A stretch of DNA of 64,000 nucleotides from Chitinophaga sp. H8 (GTDB lineage: Bacteria; Bacteroidota; Bacteroidia; Chitinophagales; Chitinophagaceae). Below the pieces are notes generated by a model. It saw only the letters and a program-made list of their open reading frames with translations, did no database searches and was not told the DNA's origin. Every line of letters starts with the position of its first letter. Positions within the stretch are counted from its first letter, which is position 1. This document shows, piece after piece, positions 15,894 through 24,405 of the stretch. The DNA is taken from contig NZ_JBEXAC010000002.1 of NCBI RefSeq assembly GCF_040567655.1, positions 1,302,001 through 1,366,000 on the forward strand, given 5' to 3'. The position numbers were made by a program, and so were the translations under genes.

Positions 15894-17621
15894 ATGTCAG
15901 TATTAAATGCAGCGATTAAAAAACTTCCCCGGCAATTTTTACCGGAAGATTTTGTGGTAACGACCTGGGAAGCATTACAGCCTTATTTCGAAGAGCTGAA
16001 ACAAAGGCCGCTTACCAGCCTGGAAGTATTGGAGCAATGGCTGAAAGATATGAGTGAACTGGAAGCCGTGATCAGTGAAGATGCCTGCTGGCGTCAGATA
16101 CGTATGACCTGCGATACTACCGACAAATCACTGGAGGAAGCATTTGCTTATTTCTGTATGCAGATACAGCCACAGTTGCAACCATATGCAGATGCGCTGA
16201 ACAAGAAGCTCATGGAATCTGAATGGGTGAAGGCCCTGGATCAGCAGGAATATGCTACTTACCTGCGTAATGTGAACAAACAGATAAAACTGTTCCGTGA
16301 AGAGAACATCCCTTTACAGGCAGAGCTGAGCGTAATGGCACAGCAATATGGCGCGATAGCCGGAAAGATGACGATTACCGTTAACGAGCAGGAATATACG
16401 TTGCAGCAGGCGGCTAAATTCCTGGAAAGCGACAACCGGGCCTTACGGGAAGAAGTATTCCGCAAAACAGCTGCCCGTCGCCTGGCAGATAAAGATGCGC
16501 TGGACCAGTTATATACTTCCCTGATTGGTAAACGCCAGCAGGTAGCTGTTAACGCAGGATATGCCAACTACCGCGATTATAAATTTGCCGAACTGGGCCG
16601 CTTTGATTATACCAAAGAGGACTGTTTCCAGTTTCATGCAGCTATCAAGGAACATATTGTTCCGCTTACCCAGCAGATACTTGAAAAGCATAAACAGAAA
16701 TTAGGGCTGGATACCTTAAAGCCCTGGGATACAGAGGCAGAGCCGGCAGGTATAAAACCACTGGAACCTTTTCAAACCGGGGAAGAGCTGATCAATAAAG
16801 CGATTCAGTGTTTTGATGAACTGGGCCCTTTCTTTGGCGATTGTCTGCGGGTGATGAAACAGATGGGACGGCTGGATCTGGAAAGCCGTAAGGGTAAAGC
16901 ACCAGGCGGGTATAATTGTCCGCTGGCAGAAACCGGTGTACCCTTCATCTTTATGAATGCTGCGGGGCAGATGAAAGACCTGACCACTATGGTACATGAG
17001 GGCGGGCATGCAGTGCATTCCTTCCTGAGCCATCACCTGGAACTGAGCGCTTTCAAGGAATACCCTATGGAAATAGCGGAAGTGGCCAGTATGAGCATGG
17101 AACTTTTTACCATGGACCACTGGAATATTTTCTTTGACGATGCAGCAGCATTACGCCGTGCCCGTATGCAACAACTGGAGCGCGCTATTACCATCTTCCC
17201 ATGGATAGCTACGATTGACAAATTCCAGCATTGGATATATGAACATCCGCAACATACCGTTGCAGAACGTACTGCAAAGTGGCTGGAAATCCTGGATGAG
17301 TTTTCTCCGGCAATAACTGACTGGAGCGGCCTGGAAGATTACCGTGCTATTACCTGGCAAAGACAACTGCACCTGTTTGAAGTGCCTTTCTATTATATCG
17401 AATATGGTATAGCACAACTGGGCGCTATTGCTATGTGGAAACAGTATAAGGAAAACAAAACACAGGCATTGGAAAACTATATGAATGCCCTGCGCCTGGG
17501 CAACACCAGGACCTTACCGGAACTTTATAAAGCAGCAGGTATTAAGTTTGATTTCTCCCCTGCTTACGTAAAAGAACTGGTGGCGTTTGTGAAGACAGAG
17601 ATGGAAAAGATTGCGGAATAG
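15894..17621 (+). CDS. M3-family oligoendopeptidase
   Basis: 575 residues, a thimet/oligopeptidase-F-type zinc metallopeptidase that degrades short peptides in the cytoplasm (no signal peptide). The zinc motif HEGGHAVHSF starts near residue 368, with the third ligand Glu expected in EIAEVASMSMEL about 25 residues later. The N-terminal 350 residues are helical as in the family. Length is typical for PepF-like enzymes. Single-gene unit ended by the terminator at 17654. Confidence 0.92.
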   Translation: MSVLNAAIKKLPRQFLPEDFVVTTWEALQPYFEELKQRPLTSLEVLEQWLKDMSELEAVISEDACWRQIRMTCDTTDKSLEEAFAYFCMQIQPQLQPYADALNKKLMESEWVKALDQQEYATYLRNVNKQIKLFREENIPLQAELSVMAQQYGAIAGKMTITVNEQEYTLQQAAKFLESDNRALREEVFRKTAARRLADKDALDQLYTSLIGKRQQVAVNAGYANYRDYKFAELGRFDYTKEDCFQFHAAIKEHIVPLTQQILEKHKQKLGLDTLKPWDTEAEPAGIKPLEPFQTGEELINKAIQCFDELGPFFGDCLRVMKQMGRLDLESRKGKAPGGYNCPLAETGVPFIFMNAAGQMKDLTTMVHEGGHAVHSFLSHHLELSAFKEYPMEIAEVASMSMELFTMDHWNIFFDDAAALRRARMQQLERAITIFPWIATIDKFQHWIYEHPQHTVAERTAKWLEILDEFSPAITDWSGLEDYRAITWQRQLHLFEVPFYYIEYGIAQLGAIAMWKQYKENKTQALENYMNALRLGNTRTLPELYKAAGIKFDFSPAYVKELVAFVKTEMEKIAE

Positions 17622-17653
17622 TTGCAGGTGCACTGCTTGATCTGAAATAATAA

Positions 17654-17692
17654 AAAAAGCCCATGGACAGTGATGTACCATGGGCTTTTTGT
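17654..17692. terminator. Bidirectional terminator between M3 peptidase and fur genes
   Basis: Stem GCCCATGG (17659-17666) with CCATGGGC (17678-17685), extended by A and T runs on both sides; serves the converging transcripts. Confidence 0.85.
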
Positions 17693-17715
17693 TGTCAGTA
17701 TCCTGTTGGGCGTGA

Positions 17716-18144
17716 TTATTTACATTGTTTGCATACCCCGCTTACTACCACCTCTACATTATGGGCTGCATATCCTCTTGGGAGATGTATATCTGGTACA
17801 TTGGTTTCATCCAGGCAAATGGTAGTGCCGCATTCTTCACATTTGAAATGTACATGGTGATCGTTGTGTACATGTTCGGAGCAGGCATCTTTACATAAAG
17901 CATAACGTACAGAGGTATCCGTAGTAGGGATTTTATGAATGATACCTTTATCCAGGAAGGTTTGTAAAGTGCGGTATACCGTTACACGGTCAAATGCTTT
18001 CCCGGTGAGCTTATCAAAGTCACTATGTTCCAATGCACCATTACTCTTCATAAACAGTTCCAGGATCTTCATCCTGGTTTCTGTTACGCTGAGTTTGCTT
18101 TCACGAAGCAATATGGAAATCTTTTCAGTTTGTTTGTTGGTCAT
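17716..18144 (-). CDS. Fur-family metal-responsive repressor
   Basis: 142 residues from ATG 18144 (a TTG two codons upstream is in frame). N-terminal winged helix (TETRMKILELFM; FDRVTVYRTLQTFLDKGII) and a C-terminal metal-binding half with HVHNDHHVHFKCEECGTTICLD and a final CKQCK, i.e. the two CxxC pairs that hold structural zinc. It is 10 bp downstream of the SCO gene and likely co-transcribed with it. Whether it senses iron (Fur), zinc (Zur) or peroxide (PerR) cannot be read directly; the nearby COG0523 gene argues for zinc. Confidence 0.88.
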   Translation of the reverse strand: MTNKQTEKISILLRESKLSVTETRMKILELFMKSNGALEHSDFDKLTGKAFDRVTVYRTLQTFLDKGIIHKIPTTDTSVRYALCKDACSEHVHNDHHVHFKCEECGTTICLDETNVPDIHLPRGYAAHNVEVVVSGVCKQCK

Positions 18145-18154
18145 GATCAAAAAT

Positions 18155-18781
18155 TTACTCTTTCATCAGGCGTTCTATGTCCTTAATGAGTTTGTATACA
18201 TCCGGCAGTTTGGTGCCTTCATACAGGCCACGTACACGGCCTTCTTTATCTACGAGTGCAAACCATTGGGTATGCACAAAATCTTCTGCTCCGGAAGGTG
18301 TACCATCATCTACCAGGTAGCTTTCCCGCGCCAGTTTATACAGGTTCACTTTGTCGCCGGTGAGGAACCACCAGTTTTTAGCATCTGCTCCATATTTTTC
18401 AGCATATGCTTTTAGTACGGGTACACTGTCGTGATCCGGATCTACGGTATGGGACAGGATCAGGAAGTTGGGATTGTTTTTGAATGCCTCGTATACTTTT
18501 TTCATGTTGGTATTCATCTTGGGACAAATACCTGTACAGGTAGTAAAAAAGTATTCCGCTACATAGATCTTGTTTTTTACGTCAGCATTGGTGATCGTTT
18601 TCCCTGCCTGGTTGGTAAAGGAAAAGCCTTGTATTTCATGCCCCGGAGTGCCCAGTACGGGTAGTTTTTCCACTCCAAAAAAAGAACCTCTTTCACCCAG
18701 AATGGTGTAGCCGGCATAGCCTAAAAAAGCGGCGCTTAGCAGCACAAAAAAAACGATATAAAAAATGGCCTTCTTCGACAT
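18155..18781 (-). CDS. SCO1/SenC-family copper chaperone
   Basis: 208 residues with an N-terminal membrane anchor (about 5-27) and a thioredoxin-like periplasmic domain. The copper-binding CxxxC is CTGIC, in TTCTGICPKMNTNM, and the distal His is in DFVHTQWFALVD. SCO proteins deliver copper to the CuA site of cytochrome oxidase. This copy is separate from the one inside the oxidase locus at 37504 and sits in an operon with a Fur-family regulator, so it may be the metal-regulated version. Confidence 0.9.
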   Translation of the reverse strand: MSKKAIFYIVFFVLLSAAFLGYAGYTILGERGSFFGVEKLPVLGTPGHEIQGFSFTNQAGKTITNADVKNKIYVAEYFFTTCTGICPKMNTNMKKVYEAFKNNPNFLILSHTVDPDHDSVPVLKAYAEKYGADAKNWWFLTGDKVNLYKLARESYLVDDGTPSGAEDFVHTQWFALVDKEGRVRGLYEGTKLPDVYKLIKDIERLMKE

Positions 18782-18810
18782 AGCACTATTCCTTTGTTTA
18801 ATTCAATATG

Positions 18811-18818
18811 CAAAGGTA
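18811..18818 (-). promoter_or_regulatory. Candidate -7 element for SCO-fur
   Basis: TACCTTTG on the minus strand, 30 nt upstream of the SCO start, matches TAnnTTTG. Confidence 0.45.
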
Positions 18819-18988
18819 GTACACATTTGAATGAGGGCCATCATTTATGATTTCAATTATTTGAACCAGCGCTTGATGAGGGTATTATGCATTTGTTTTT
18901 TACACTATTTGAAAGCCGGTTTTATCTTGTTGAGGGGAAGGAGAGCCGACCCATAGTATCGGTTGCATTTTAGTAGTATGTATTTATG

Positions 18989-19003
18989 TGCAACATTGTT
19001 GCA
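18989..19003. promoter_or_regulatory. Perfect 15-bp palindrome, candidate metal-regulator operator
   Basis: TGCAACATTGTTGCA lies 9 bp upstream of the TAGTTTTG element of the COG0523 gene, where a bound repressor would cover the promoter. Fur-family proteins bind AT-rich palindromes of this size and a Fur-family gene is divergent 0.8 kb away. That this is its operator is an inference. Confidence 0.5.
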
Positions 19004-19012
19004 AATAATTTG

Positions 19013-19020
19013 TAGTTTTG
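19013..19020 (+). promoter_or_regulatory. Candidate -7 element for the COG0523 gene
   Basis: TAGTTTTG matches TAnnTTTG, 23 nt upstream of ATG 19044, just downstream of the palindrome. Confidence 0.45.
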
Positions 19021-19043
19021 TTGCCTTCAATAAAAACAGGCAT

Positions 19044-20228
19044 ATGAAAAAACTACCGGTTACTGTATTAAGTGGCTTTTTAGGGGCGGGCAAAACGACT
19101 TTGCTCCATCATATATTACATAATCGTGAGCAGATGCGGGTAGCTGTTATTGTGAATGATATGAGTGAGGTGAATATTGATGCCCGGCTGGTAAAGCAGG
19201 AACATACCTTTCATAAAACCGAAGAGCGGCTGGTGGAAATGAGTAATGGTTGTATTTGCTGTACCCTTCGGGAAGATCTGTTAAAGGAGGTAGAGCAGCT
19301 GGCCGGGCAGGATAAATTTGATTACCTGCTGATTGAGTCTACCGGCATATCAGAGCCTATGCCTATCGCACAAACCTTTTGTTATCAGGACCCAGACAAT
19401 GGCATTGATCTGAGCCCGGTGAGCCAGCTGGACACGATGGTTACCGTGGTAGATGCATTTAACTTTCTGTCTGATTATAATAGTGTGGCGCTGCTGCTGG
19501 AGAAGGGATTAACTGCGGATATGGAAGACAGGCGGACTATCGTGAATCTGCTGACTGACCAGGTAGAATTTGCCAATGTGATTCTATTGAATAAATGTGA
19601 TCTGGTAGACCGGGAAAAGCTGGACCTGTTAAAAGCGGTACTCAGGAAGCTGAATACCAGTGCCAACATTATAGAAACGGTGAAAGGGCAGGTACCCCTG
19701 AAAGAGATCTTGCATACGGGATTGTTTGATTTTGAAACCACCTCACAAAGTGCAGGATGGATAGCAGCATTGGAAGAGGAGCATATTCCTGAAACTGAGG
19801 AGTATGGTATTACTTCTTTTGTGTACCGGAGCCGGGCCCCTTTTCATCCCATCCGTTTCTGGCATTATCTGAATGAGCGCTGGCCTACGAATATTATACG
19901 CAGTAAGGGATTATACTGGATTGCTTCGCGGCCGGCCATTGCCATTAACTGGAGCCAGGCGGGTGGTTCTCTGCGGGCAGAAAAGGCGGGGAACTGGTGG
20001 TGTACGATTCCCAGAAAGGAATGGCATTTGGATGAAGCAACGTATCAGTTGGTTACACAACGTTGGGATAAGGTATTTGCCGACCGTTATAATGAGATTG
20101 TTATTATCGGGCAGTCGTTGGATATCGCAGCCATTACCCAGGAATTGGATAATTGTTTGTGCAACCGGCATGAGATACTGGATTATTTAGGTGGTGCTTA
20201 TTTCGAGGATCCGTTTCCTCCCATGTAA
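19044..20228 (+). CDS. COG0523 (CobW/ZigA-like) GTP-binding metallochaperone
   Basis: 394 residues from ATG 19044. G3E-family GTPase: Walker [16 protein letters not shown] near the N-terminus, the metal-binding CxCC as [13 protein letters not shown], a Walker B-like LLIESTG, NKCD for guanine recognition, and a C-terminal CobW_C domain (about 260-370) containing WHYLNERWP. Such proteins deliver zinc or another metal to client enzymes and are often induced by zinc starvation. The upstream palindrome and the adjacent Fur-family gene fit that role. Which client is served cannot be told. Confidence 0.88.
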   Translation: MKKLPVTVLSGFLGAGKTTLLHHILHNREQMRVAVIVNDMSEVNIDARLVKQEHTFHKTEERLVEMSNGCICCTLREDLLKEVEQLAGQDKFDYLLIESTGISEPMPIAQTFCYQDPDNGIDLSPVSQLDTMVTVVDAFNFLSDYNSVALLLEKGLTADMEDRRTIVNLLTDQVEFANVILLNKCDLVDREKLDLLKAVLRKLNTSANIIETVKGQVPLKEILHTGLFDFETTSQSAGWIAALEEEHIPETEEYGITSFVYRSRAPFHPIRFWHYLNERWPTNIIRSKGLYWIASRPAIAINWSQAGGSLRAEKAGNWWCTIPRKEWHLDEATYQLVTQRWDKVFADRYNEIVIIGQSLDIAAITQELDNCLCNRHEILDYLGGAYFEDPFPPM

Positions 20229-20250
20229 TATTATTATACGATGCAGTGGT

Positions 20251-20919
20251 TTACTTCAGGTTTAATCCCAGTTTGATACCCAGGTGCAGACTGGGCAGTA
20301 CACTTACCAGTCTGCCGTCATTGACCTGCAGTTGGCCATTGTTATCATGATAGGAAGTGTATTGGTAGATTTTGCTCCTTATGCCTACACCAATAAAAGG
20401 ATCGAGCAGGAACTTGTCTTTGGTAAACTGGCGGCCTATCAGGAACTGGAGGCCAAAGACGTTTTTGTCGGCCGACTGCGTGTAGGTAGCATTATTGAAA
20501 TGGAAATCCTGGTTGGGATAGAATACTTTTTTATAGAACAATATTGGTTCAAAGTAGGTACCACTTGCCCTGGAAGGATTGGTATTGCGTGAAATGAGGT
20601 ATACCCGCAAGCCGGCACGGAATCCTAGTCCCCTGCCATCCACAAACTGTTCGGTGCTGATATCGGGTTTCTTTTGTCCAAAATCTATTTTCTTGGCCAG
20701 CACATAATCCGGGTAGTCGGTGTATATACCGCTGATGCCCACTTCCAGGCTAAGTTTTGGGCTGATTTCCTGTTCAATATATAGGTCCAGTTCATTAATA
20801 AGCGTAGTAGGATTTACCTTGATGTAGGTATTTCTGTGGAAGGGAGGTGGTGCCTCCTGAGCAGCAACACGCAGGTTATACAAGCAGCATAGCAATAGGA
20901 GTAGTAGCGCTTTTCTCAT
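20251..20919 (-). CDS. Outer-membrane beta-barrel protein (hypothetical)
   Basis: 222 residues from ATG 20919, which opens a leucine-rich signal peptide (MRKALLLLLLCCLYNLRVAA); the frame is open for 28 more upstream codons without a signal. The mature protein has alternating strand patterns and short turns typical of an 8-12-stranded barrel (VNPTTLINELDLYIE; LSLEVGISGIYTDYP; FGLQFLIGRQF). No specific family was recognised. It follows purN by 61 bp and may share its transcript. Confidence 0.65.
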   Translation of the reverse strand: MRKALLLLLLCCLYNLRVAAQEAPPPFHRNTYIKVNPTTLINELDLYIEQEISPKLSLEVGISGIYTDYPDYVLAKKIDFGQKKPDISTEQFVDGRGLGFRAGLRVYLISRNTNPSRASGTYFEPILFYKKVFYPNQDFHFNNATYTQSADKNVFGLQFLIGRQFTKDKFLLDPFIGVGIRSKIYQYTSYHDNNGQLQVNDGRLVSVLPSLHLGIKLGLNLK

Positions 20920-20980
20920 ACAGTTGTAAGGATTATCCGGTGATAGCACAGCGGGTTCTGGCCTGGGGCCCACCTGCAAT

Positions 20981-21544
20981 CTAAGACAATAATCGTTCCA
21001 CAATTATAGGATACCAGTGGTGTTCCAGGGTTAATACTTTACGTGCTACACTTTCCGGTGTATCCTCTGGCGTAATGTCACAACGTTCCTGCAGGATAGG
21101 TGCACCATCATCATATTTTTCATTCACGTAATGAATGGTAATACCACTTACTTTCTCTCCGGCATTTACCACTGCTTCATGTACAAAGTGACCGTACATA
21201 CCTTTACCACCATATTTTGGTAACAGTGCAGGGTGTATATTAATGATGCGGTCAGGAAAAGCCTGTACCAGGTTGGCTGGTACCTTCCATAAAAAACCTG
21301 CCAGCACGATCAGGTCTGCCGGCAGTTGCTGCAACAGCTGTACATAAGTATCTGAGTGAAAGAATTTTTCCTTTTCGATGATAACGCTTTCAATTCCTTC
21401 CCTTTCTGCAATTTGCAGGATGCCTGCGCCGGGTTTATTGCAAAGGATCAGGGTTACCCGCGCTTTATCTGAATGTCTGAAATGGTCAATGATTTTTTGT
21501 GCGTTACTCCCTGTGCCTGAAGCAAAAATGGCAATATTTTTCAA
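20981..21544 (-). CDS. purN: Phosphoribosylglycinamide formyltransferase
   Basis: 187 residues. It transfers a formyl group from 10-formyl-tetrahydrofolate to GAR, the third step of purine synthesis. The N-terminal substrate loop is FASGTGSNAQKI (8-19). The catalytic Asn-His-Asp set is visible as NIHPALLPKYGG and HYVNEKYDDGAPI. Length is normal for PurN. Other pur genes are not in the window. Confidence 0.95.
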   Translation of the reverse strand: MKNIAIFASGTGSNAQKIIDHFRHSDKARVTLILCNKPGAGILQIAEREGIESVIIEKEKFFHSDTYVQLLQQLPADLIVLAGFLWKVPANLVQAFPDRIINIHPALLPKYGGKGMYGHFVHEAVVNAGEKVSGITIHYVNEKYDDGAPILQERCDITPEDTPESVARKVLTLEHHWYPIIVERLLS

Positions 21545-21708
21545 AGTAGATGCAGTTTTTTGAACAGCTGCAAAAGTAGTTTTTTTAGTTGACAGTGGGG
21601 AAGCTGCCGGTCAGGTAATCTTATGCCGGGCAGCGGGACTTGGGAACACCGTAATATGAGGTGTCCCAGGAATTGTATCGGGCAGATGGCCGCAGCCTTC
21701 ATGTTGCT

Positions 21709-21740
21709 ACCCTGTCACCGGATGCATCCGGTGATAGGGT
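21709..21740. terminator. Strong hairpin between NlpE-like and purN genes
   Basis: 14-bp stem (21709-21722 with 21727-21740, core CACCGGATGCATCCGGTG) with one mismatch or wobble and a TGCA loop, just after the stop of the leftward NlpE-like gene. No T run in that direction, so its termination function is uncertain. Confidence 0.5.
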
Positions 21741-21745
21741 ATTGT

Positions 21746-22504
21746 TTATTTAATATATTGTCCGCATCCGCGGTAAGTTTTATCATTCGCTTCTACCTGA
21801 ACGGAGCAGGGGGACATGAACCCACTCATATCATCCATACACATGGTATTCCGGATGCTGACCTTCAGTTTGCCGGAGGTATAGGTTTTGAGTGTATCTG
21901 TATTGGGGTTGGCAGCTGGTAATGGGGCCGACAGGGAATCCCCGTTCATGTTACGGAAGAGGAGTTGTTTTTTATTGATTTCCAGGCTCCATCCCGGCTC
22001 ATTCCCATTGGCCATGAAGCTGACACCTGATTGGGCCTTTTCCCGGAGATAAGTATGGTTACCTCCCCCTTCCACATGCTTTAATATATAATAGGACGCC
22101 AGGGCACCGGTAATGACCTGTCCGGAGCCATCGAGCTGGGTAAGCTGATGGGCGCCGGCTAAAAAGCGGCGGATTACTTTACCATCCTGTACCAGGACGG
22201 TATCAGCAGCCTGGGTCCATTTGCCGGTGGTGACTTCTGCAATATTATTCCCCCTGCCCTGGTAGGCGGTGATAGCCTGGTAGGAGCTATCCTCGTATAA
22301 GCTGAGCTGATAATCGATGCCGGGGCAATCTGCGCAGGGGAGGGTACCTTGGTAGCTGCCGGTAACAGGTTCACCTGCAGTAGTGGTAACAGGGGTGGAA
22401 GTACTGGCAGGAATACTATCCTGGTTTTGTTGTCCGGGGGTACCTGATTGGCAGGCTGCAAACAGGAACAAAATGGCAGATATGCAAGATATTCTATATA
22501 ACAT
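21746..22504 (-). CDS. NlpE-like lipoprotein with COG3650-type C-terminal domain
   Basis: 252 residues. The lipobox LFAAC puts the lipidated Cys at 18. Residues about 48-145 match the NlpE N-terminal domain (GSYQGTLPCADCPGIDYQLSLY, with its CxxC); NlpE senses surface contact and envelope or copper stress in enterobacteria. Residues about 165-252 look like the COG3650-type domain (NEPGWSLEI; CMDDMSGFMSPCSVQVEANDKTYRGCG written here only in part), with three conserved Cys. A single-gene unit. The envelope-stress role here is inference from family. Confidence 0.75.
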   Translation of the reverse strand: MLYRISCISAILFLFAACQSGTPGQQNQDSIPASTSTPVTTTAGEPVTGSYQGTLPCADCPGIDYQLSLYEDSSYQAITAYQGRGNNIAEVTTGKWTQAADTVLVQDGKVIRRFLAGAHQLTQLDGSGQVITGALASYYILKHVEGGGNHTYLREKAQSGVSFMANGNEPGWSLEINKKQLLFRNMNGDSLSAPLPAANPNTDTLKTYTSGKLKVSIRNTMCMDDMSGFMSPCSVQVEANDKTYRGCGQYIK

Positions 22505-23025
22505 AAGCTGGTTTTTTAAGCATTGAATTGAACATTCCAGGTGTTTAAGAGGTTATATATGGTGGTAAAACAATCAAAGTATAATACCGGGGTGCGCATA
22601 TCAAAAATAGGCATATATTTATAAAGCATCCTCTTTGAAGACCACTATTCTGTATCCAATAATTTTACCGAAAGAGGAGATAAGTATTTTTGGGAAGTAA
22701 GTAAAAATGGAATTAAGTATCATTTTTTGCCAAAATACTACACTTGTTACACCATATTATATGCGCACTATTTATAGATAGGTGTGTTTAAAAGCAATAA
22801 TAACGCCGGTGGATATATTTAAGATTCGGTAACATGAGAATTATCTGAGATCGTCTAATGAGCCATGAGCCGGCATTCATGTAACAGGCCTCCTATTCCT
22901 ATAGTCAAAAACAGGCATAGCTGCAAGTAAGAAATTTTTTTAATTGTTGATAAATTGTCAACATTCTGTCTTATTTTTGTGGGCACTTTTAAGAAACTTT
23001 AGGTCAAATCTAAACTATATAGGCT
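22505..23025. other. Regulatory gap before the respiratory locus
   Basis: A 520-bp AT-rich gap between the divergent NlpE-like and act genes. It holds the candidate act promoter at 22947-22979. Nothing else structured was recognised. Confidence 0.4.
22947..22979 (+). promoter_or_regulatory. Candidate promoter of the act-cox locus
   Basis: TTG at 22947-22949 and TATTTTTG at 22972-22979 with a 22-nt spacer fit the Bacteroidota TTG-N17-23-TAnnTTTG arrangement, 46 nt upstream of the actA start. It may drive a transcript of up to 16 kb. Confidence 0.55.
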
Positions 23026-24300
23026 GTGTATCGTCGTGTTTCCATTCTTTTGCGCAAGCATTTTGTGAGTGTGCTTATCCTATGCGCTGGTCTAGTATTA
23101 CTCTCTTCTACCTTAAAGGCAGCGGACCCTGCGAAGGGTAAAGCATTGTTTCAGCAAGATTGTGCTTCCTGCCATAATGTCCACAAGAAATTGACTGGAC
23201 CTGCCCTTAAAGGAGTGGAAGAGAGATGGTCTGATAAGAAATTATTGCACCAATGGATCCATAACTCCGCTGCAGTGTTGGCTACAGGTGATGTTTATGC
23301 AAACAACCTGTTTAACGAGTATAATAAGCTCGCCATGACTCCTTTCCCGAACTTATCGGAAGAGGACATTGATAACATCCTGGCCTACATCGCTGTAGAA
23401 GGAGCCAAGGAACCTGGAGGTGCCAAGCCTGAAGCTGGTGCAGCCGGTGCCGGTGCTGCCAAGGAAAGTGGTGACAACAGCCTGCTGTTTGGCATCATTA
23501 CCCTGGTATTGGCAGTAGTAGCACTGATCCTGATGCAGATCAACAGCAATCTGAACAAGCTGGCTGCTGACAAGGAAGGTGTAGCAACAGTAGAACCAGT
23601 ACCTTTCTACAAGAACAAGGCATACATTGCGCTTTGCATACTGCTGCTGTTTATAGTAGGTGGTTACTTTACTATCAATGGAGCTATTGGCCTGGGGCGT
23701 CAGAAAGACTACATGCCAGAGCAACCGATCTTCTACTCTCACAAGGTTCACGCAGGTATTAACCAGATCAACTGTCTGTATTGCCACGCTGGCGCTGAAA
23801 AGAGCAAGCATGCTATGATTCCTTCTGAAAACATCTGTATGAACTGTCACAAGGCGGTGAATGAATACACCGGTCCTCAGCTGTTCACTGCAGAAGGTAA
23901 GAAAGTAGATGGTACTGCAGAGATTCATAAATTGTATGAGCACGTAGGATGGGATCCTGCTGTGAATCAATATACCAAACCCGGCAAGCCTATTGAGTGG
24001 ACCAAGATCCACAACCTGCCTGACCACGTATACTTCAATCACTCCCAACACGTGGTAGCCGGAAAACAACAATGCCAAACCTGCCATGGTGCTATTCAGG
24101 ATATGGACGAAGTACATCAGTTTGCTGATCTGTCTATGGGATGGTGCGTAAACTGTCACCGTACTACTAAAGTTCAGTTCAACGACAACAAGTACTACAG
24201 CATATTTGAGAAGTTCCACGAAGATGTCAAGAATCACAAGATAGACAGCGTGACTGTAGAAATGGTGGGTGGTACTGAATGTCAAAAATGTCACTACTAA
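23026..24300 (+). CDS. actA: Alternative complex III subunit A, monoheme-pentaheme fusion cytochrome c
   Basis: 424 residues with a GTG start (23026); no in-frame ATG precedes the signal region and a TAG lies just upstream. Six CxxCH heme sites are visible: CASCH (46-50) in an N-terminal class-I-like domain, then CLYCH, CMNCH, CQTCH, CVNCH and CQKCH in a pentaheme domain. Two hydrophobic segments (about 152-172 and 196-215) join the two parts. ActA normally carries five hemes; the extra N-terminal monoheme domain could pass electrons toward the oxidase. First gene of the act-cox locus. Confidence 0.9.
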   Translation: MYRRVSILLRKHFVSVLILCAGLVLLSSTLKAADPAKGKALFQQDCASCHNVHKKLTGPALKGVEERWSDKKLLHQWIHNSAAVLATGDVYANNLFNEYNKLAMTPFPNLSEEDIDNILAYIAVEGAKEPGGAKPEAGAAGAGAAKESGDNSLLFGIITLVLAVVALILMQINSNLNKLAADKEGVATVEPVPFYKNKAYIALCILLLFIVGGYFTINGAIGLGRQKDYMPEQPIFYSHKVHAGINQINCLYCHAGAEKSKHAMIPSENICMNCHKAVNEYTGPQLFTAEGKKVDGTAEIHKLYEHVGWDPAVNQYTKPGKPIEWTKIHNLPDHVYFNHSQHVVAGKQQCQTCHGAIQDMDEVHQFADLSMGWCVNCHRTTKVQFNDNKYYSIFEKFHEDVKNHKIDSVTVEMVGGTECQKCHY

Positions 24301-24405
24301 TAATAACTGGAATTTGCGGGTAACTTCATCCGCAAATTCTTTGTTTTGAATATCTCAGCATCGAGAAACCAAATTTTATAAAATCGTAACTCGTTAATAA
24401 ATAAC

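Noticed and set aside
23353..24294. 313-codon frame opposite actA
   Set aside because: Antisense to the heme-binding region of actA, a shadow frame created by codon bias.
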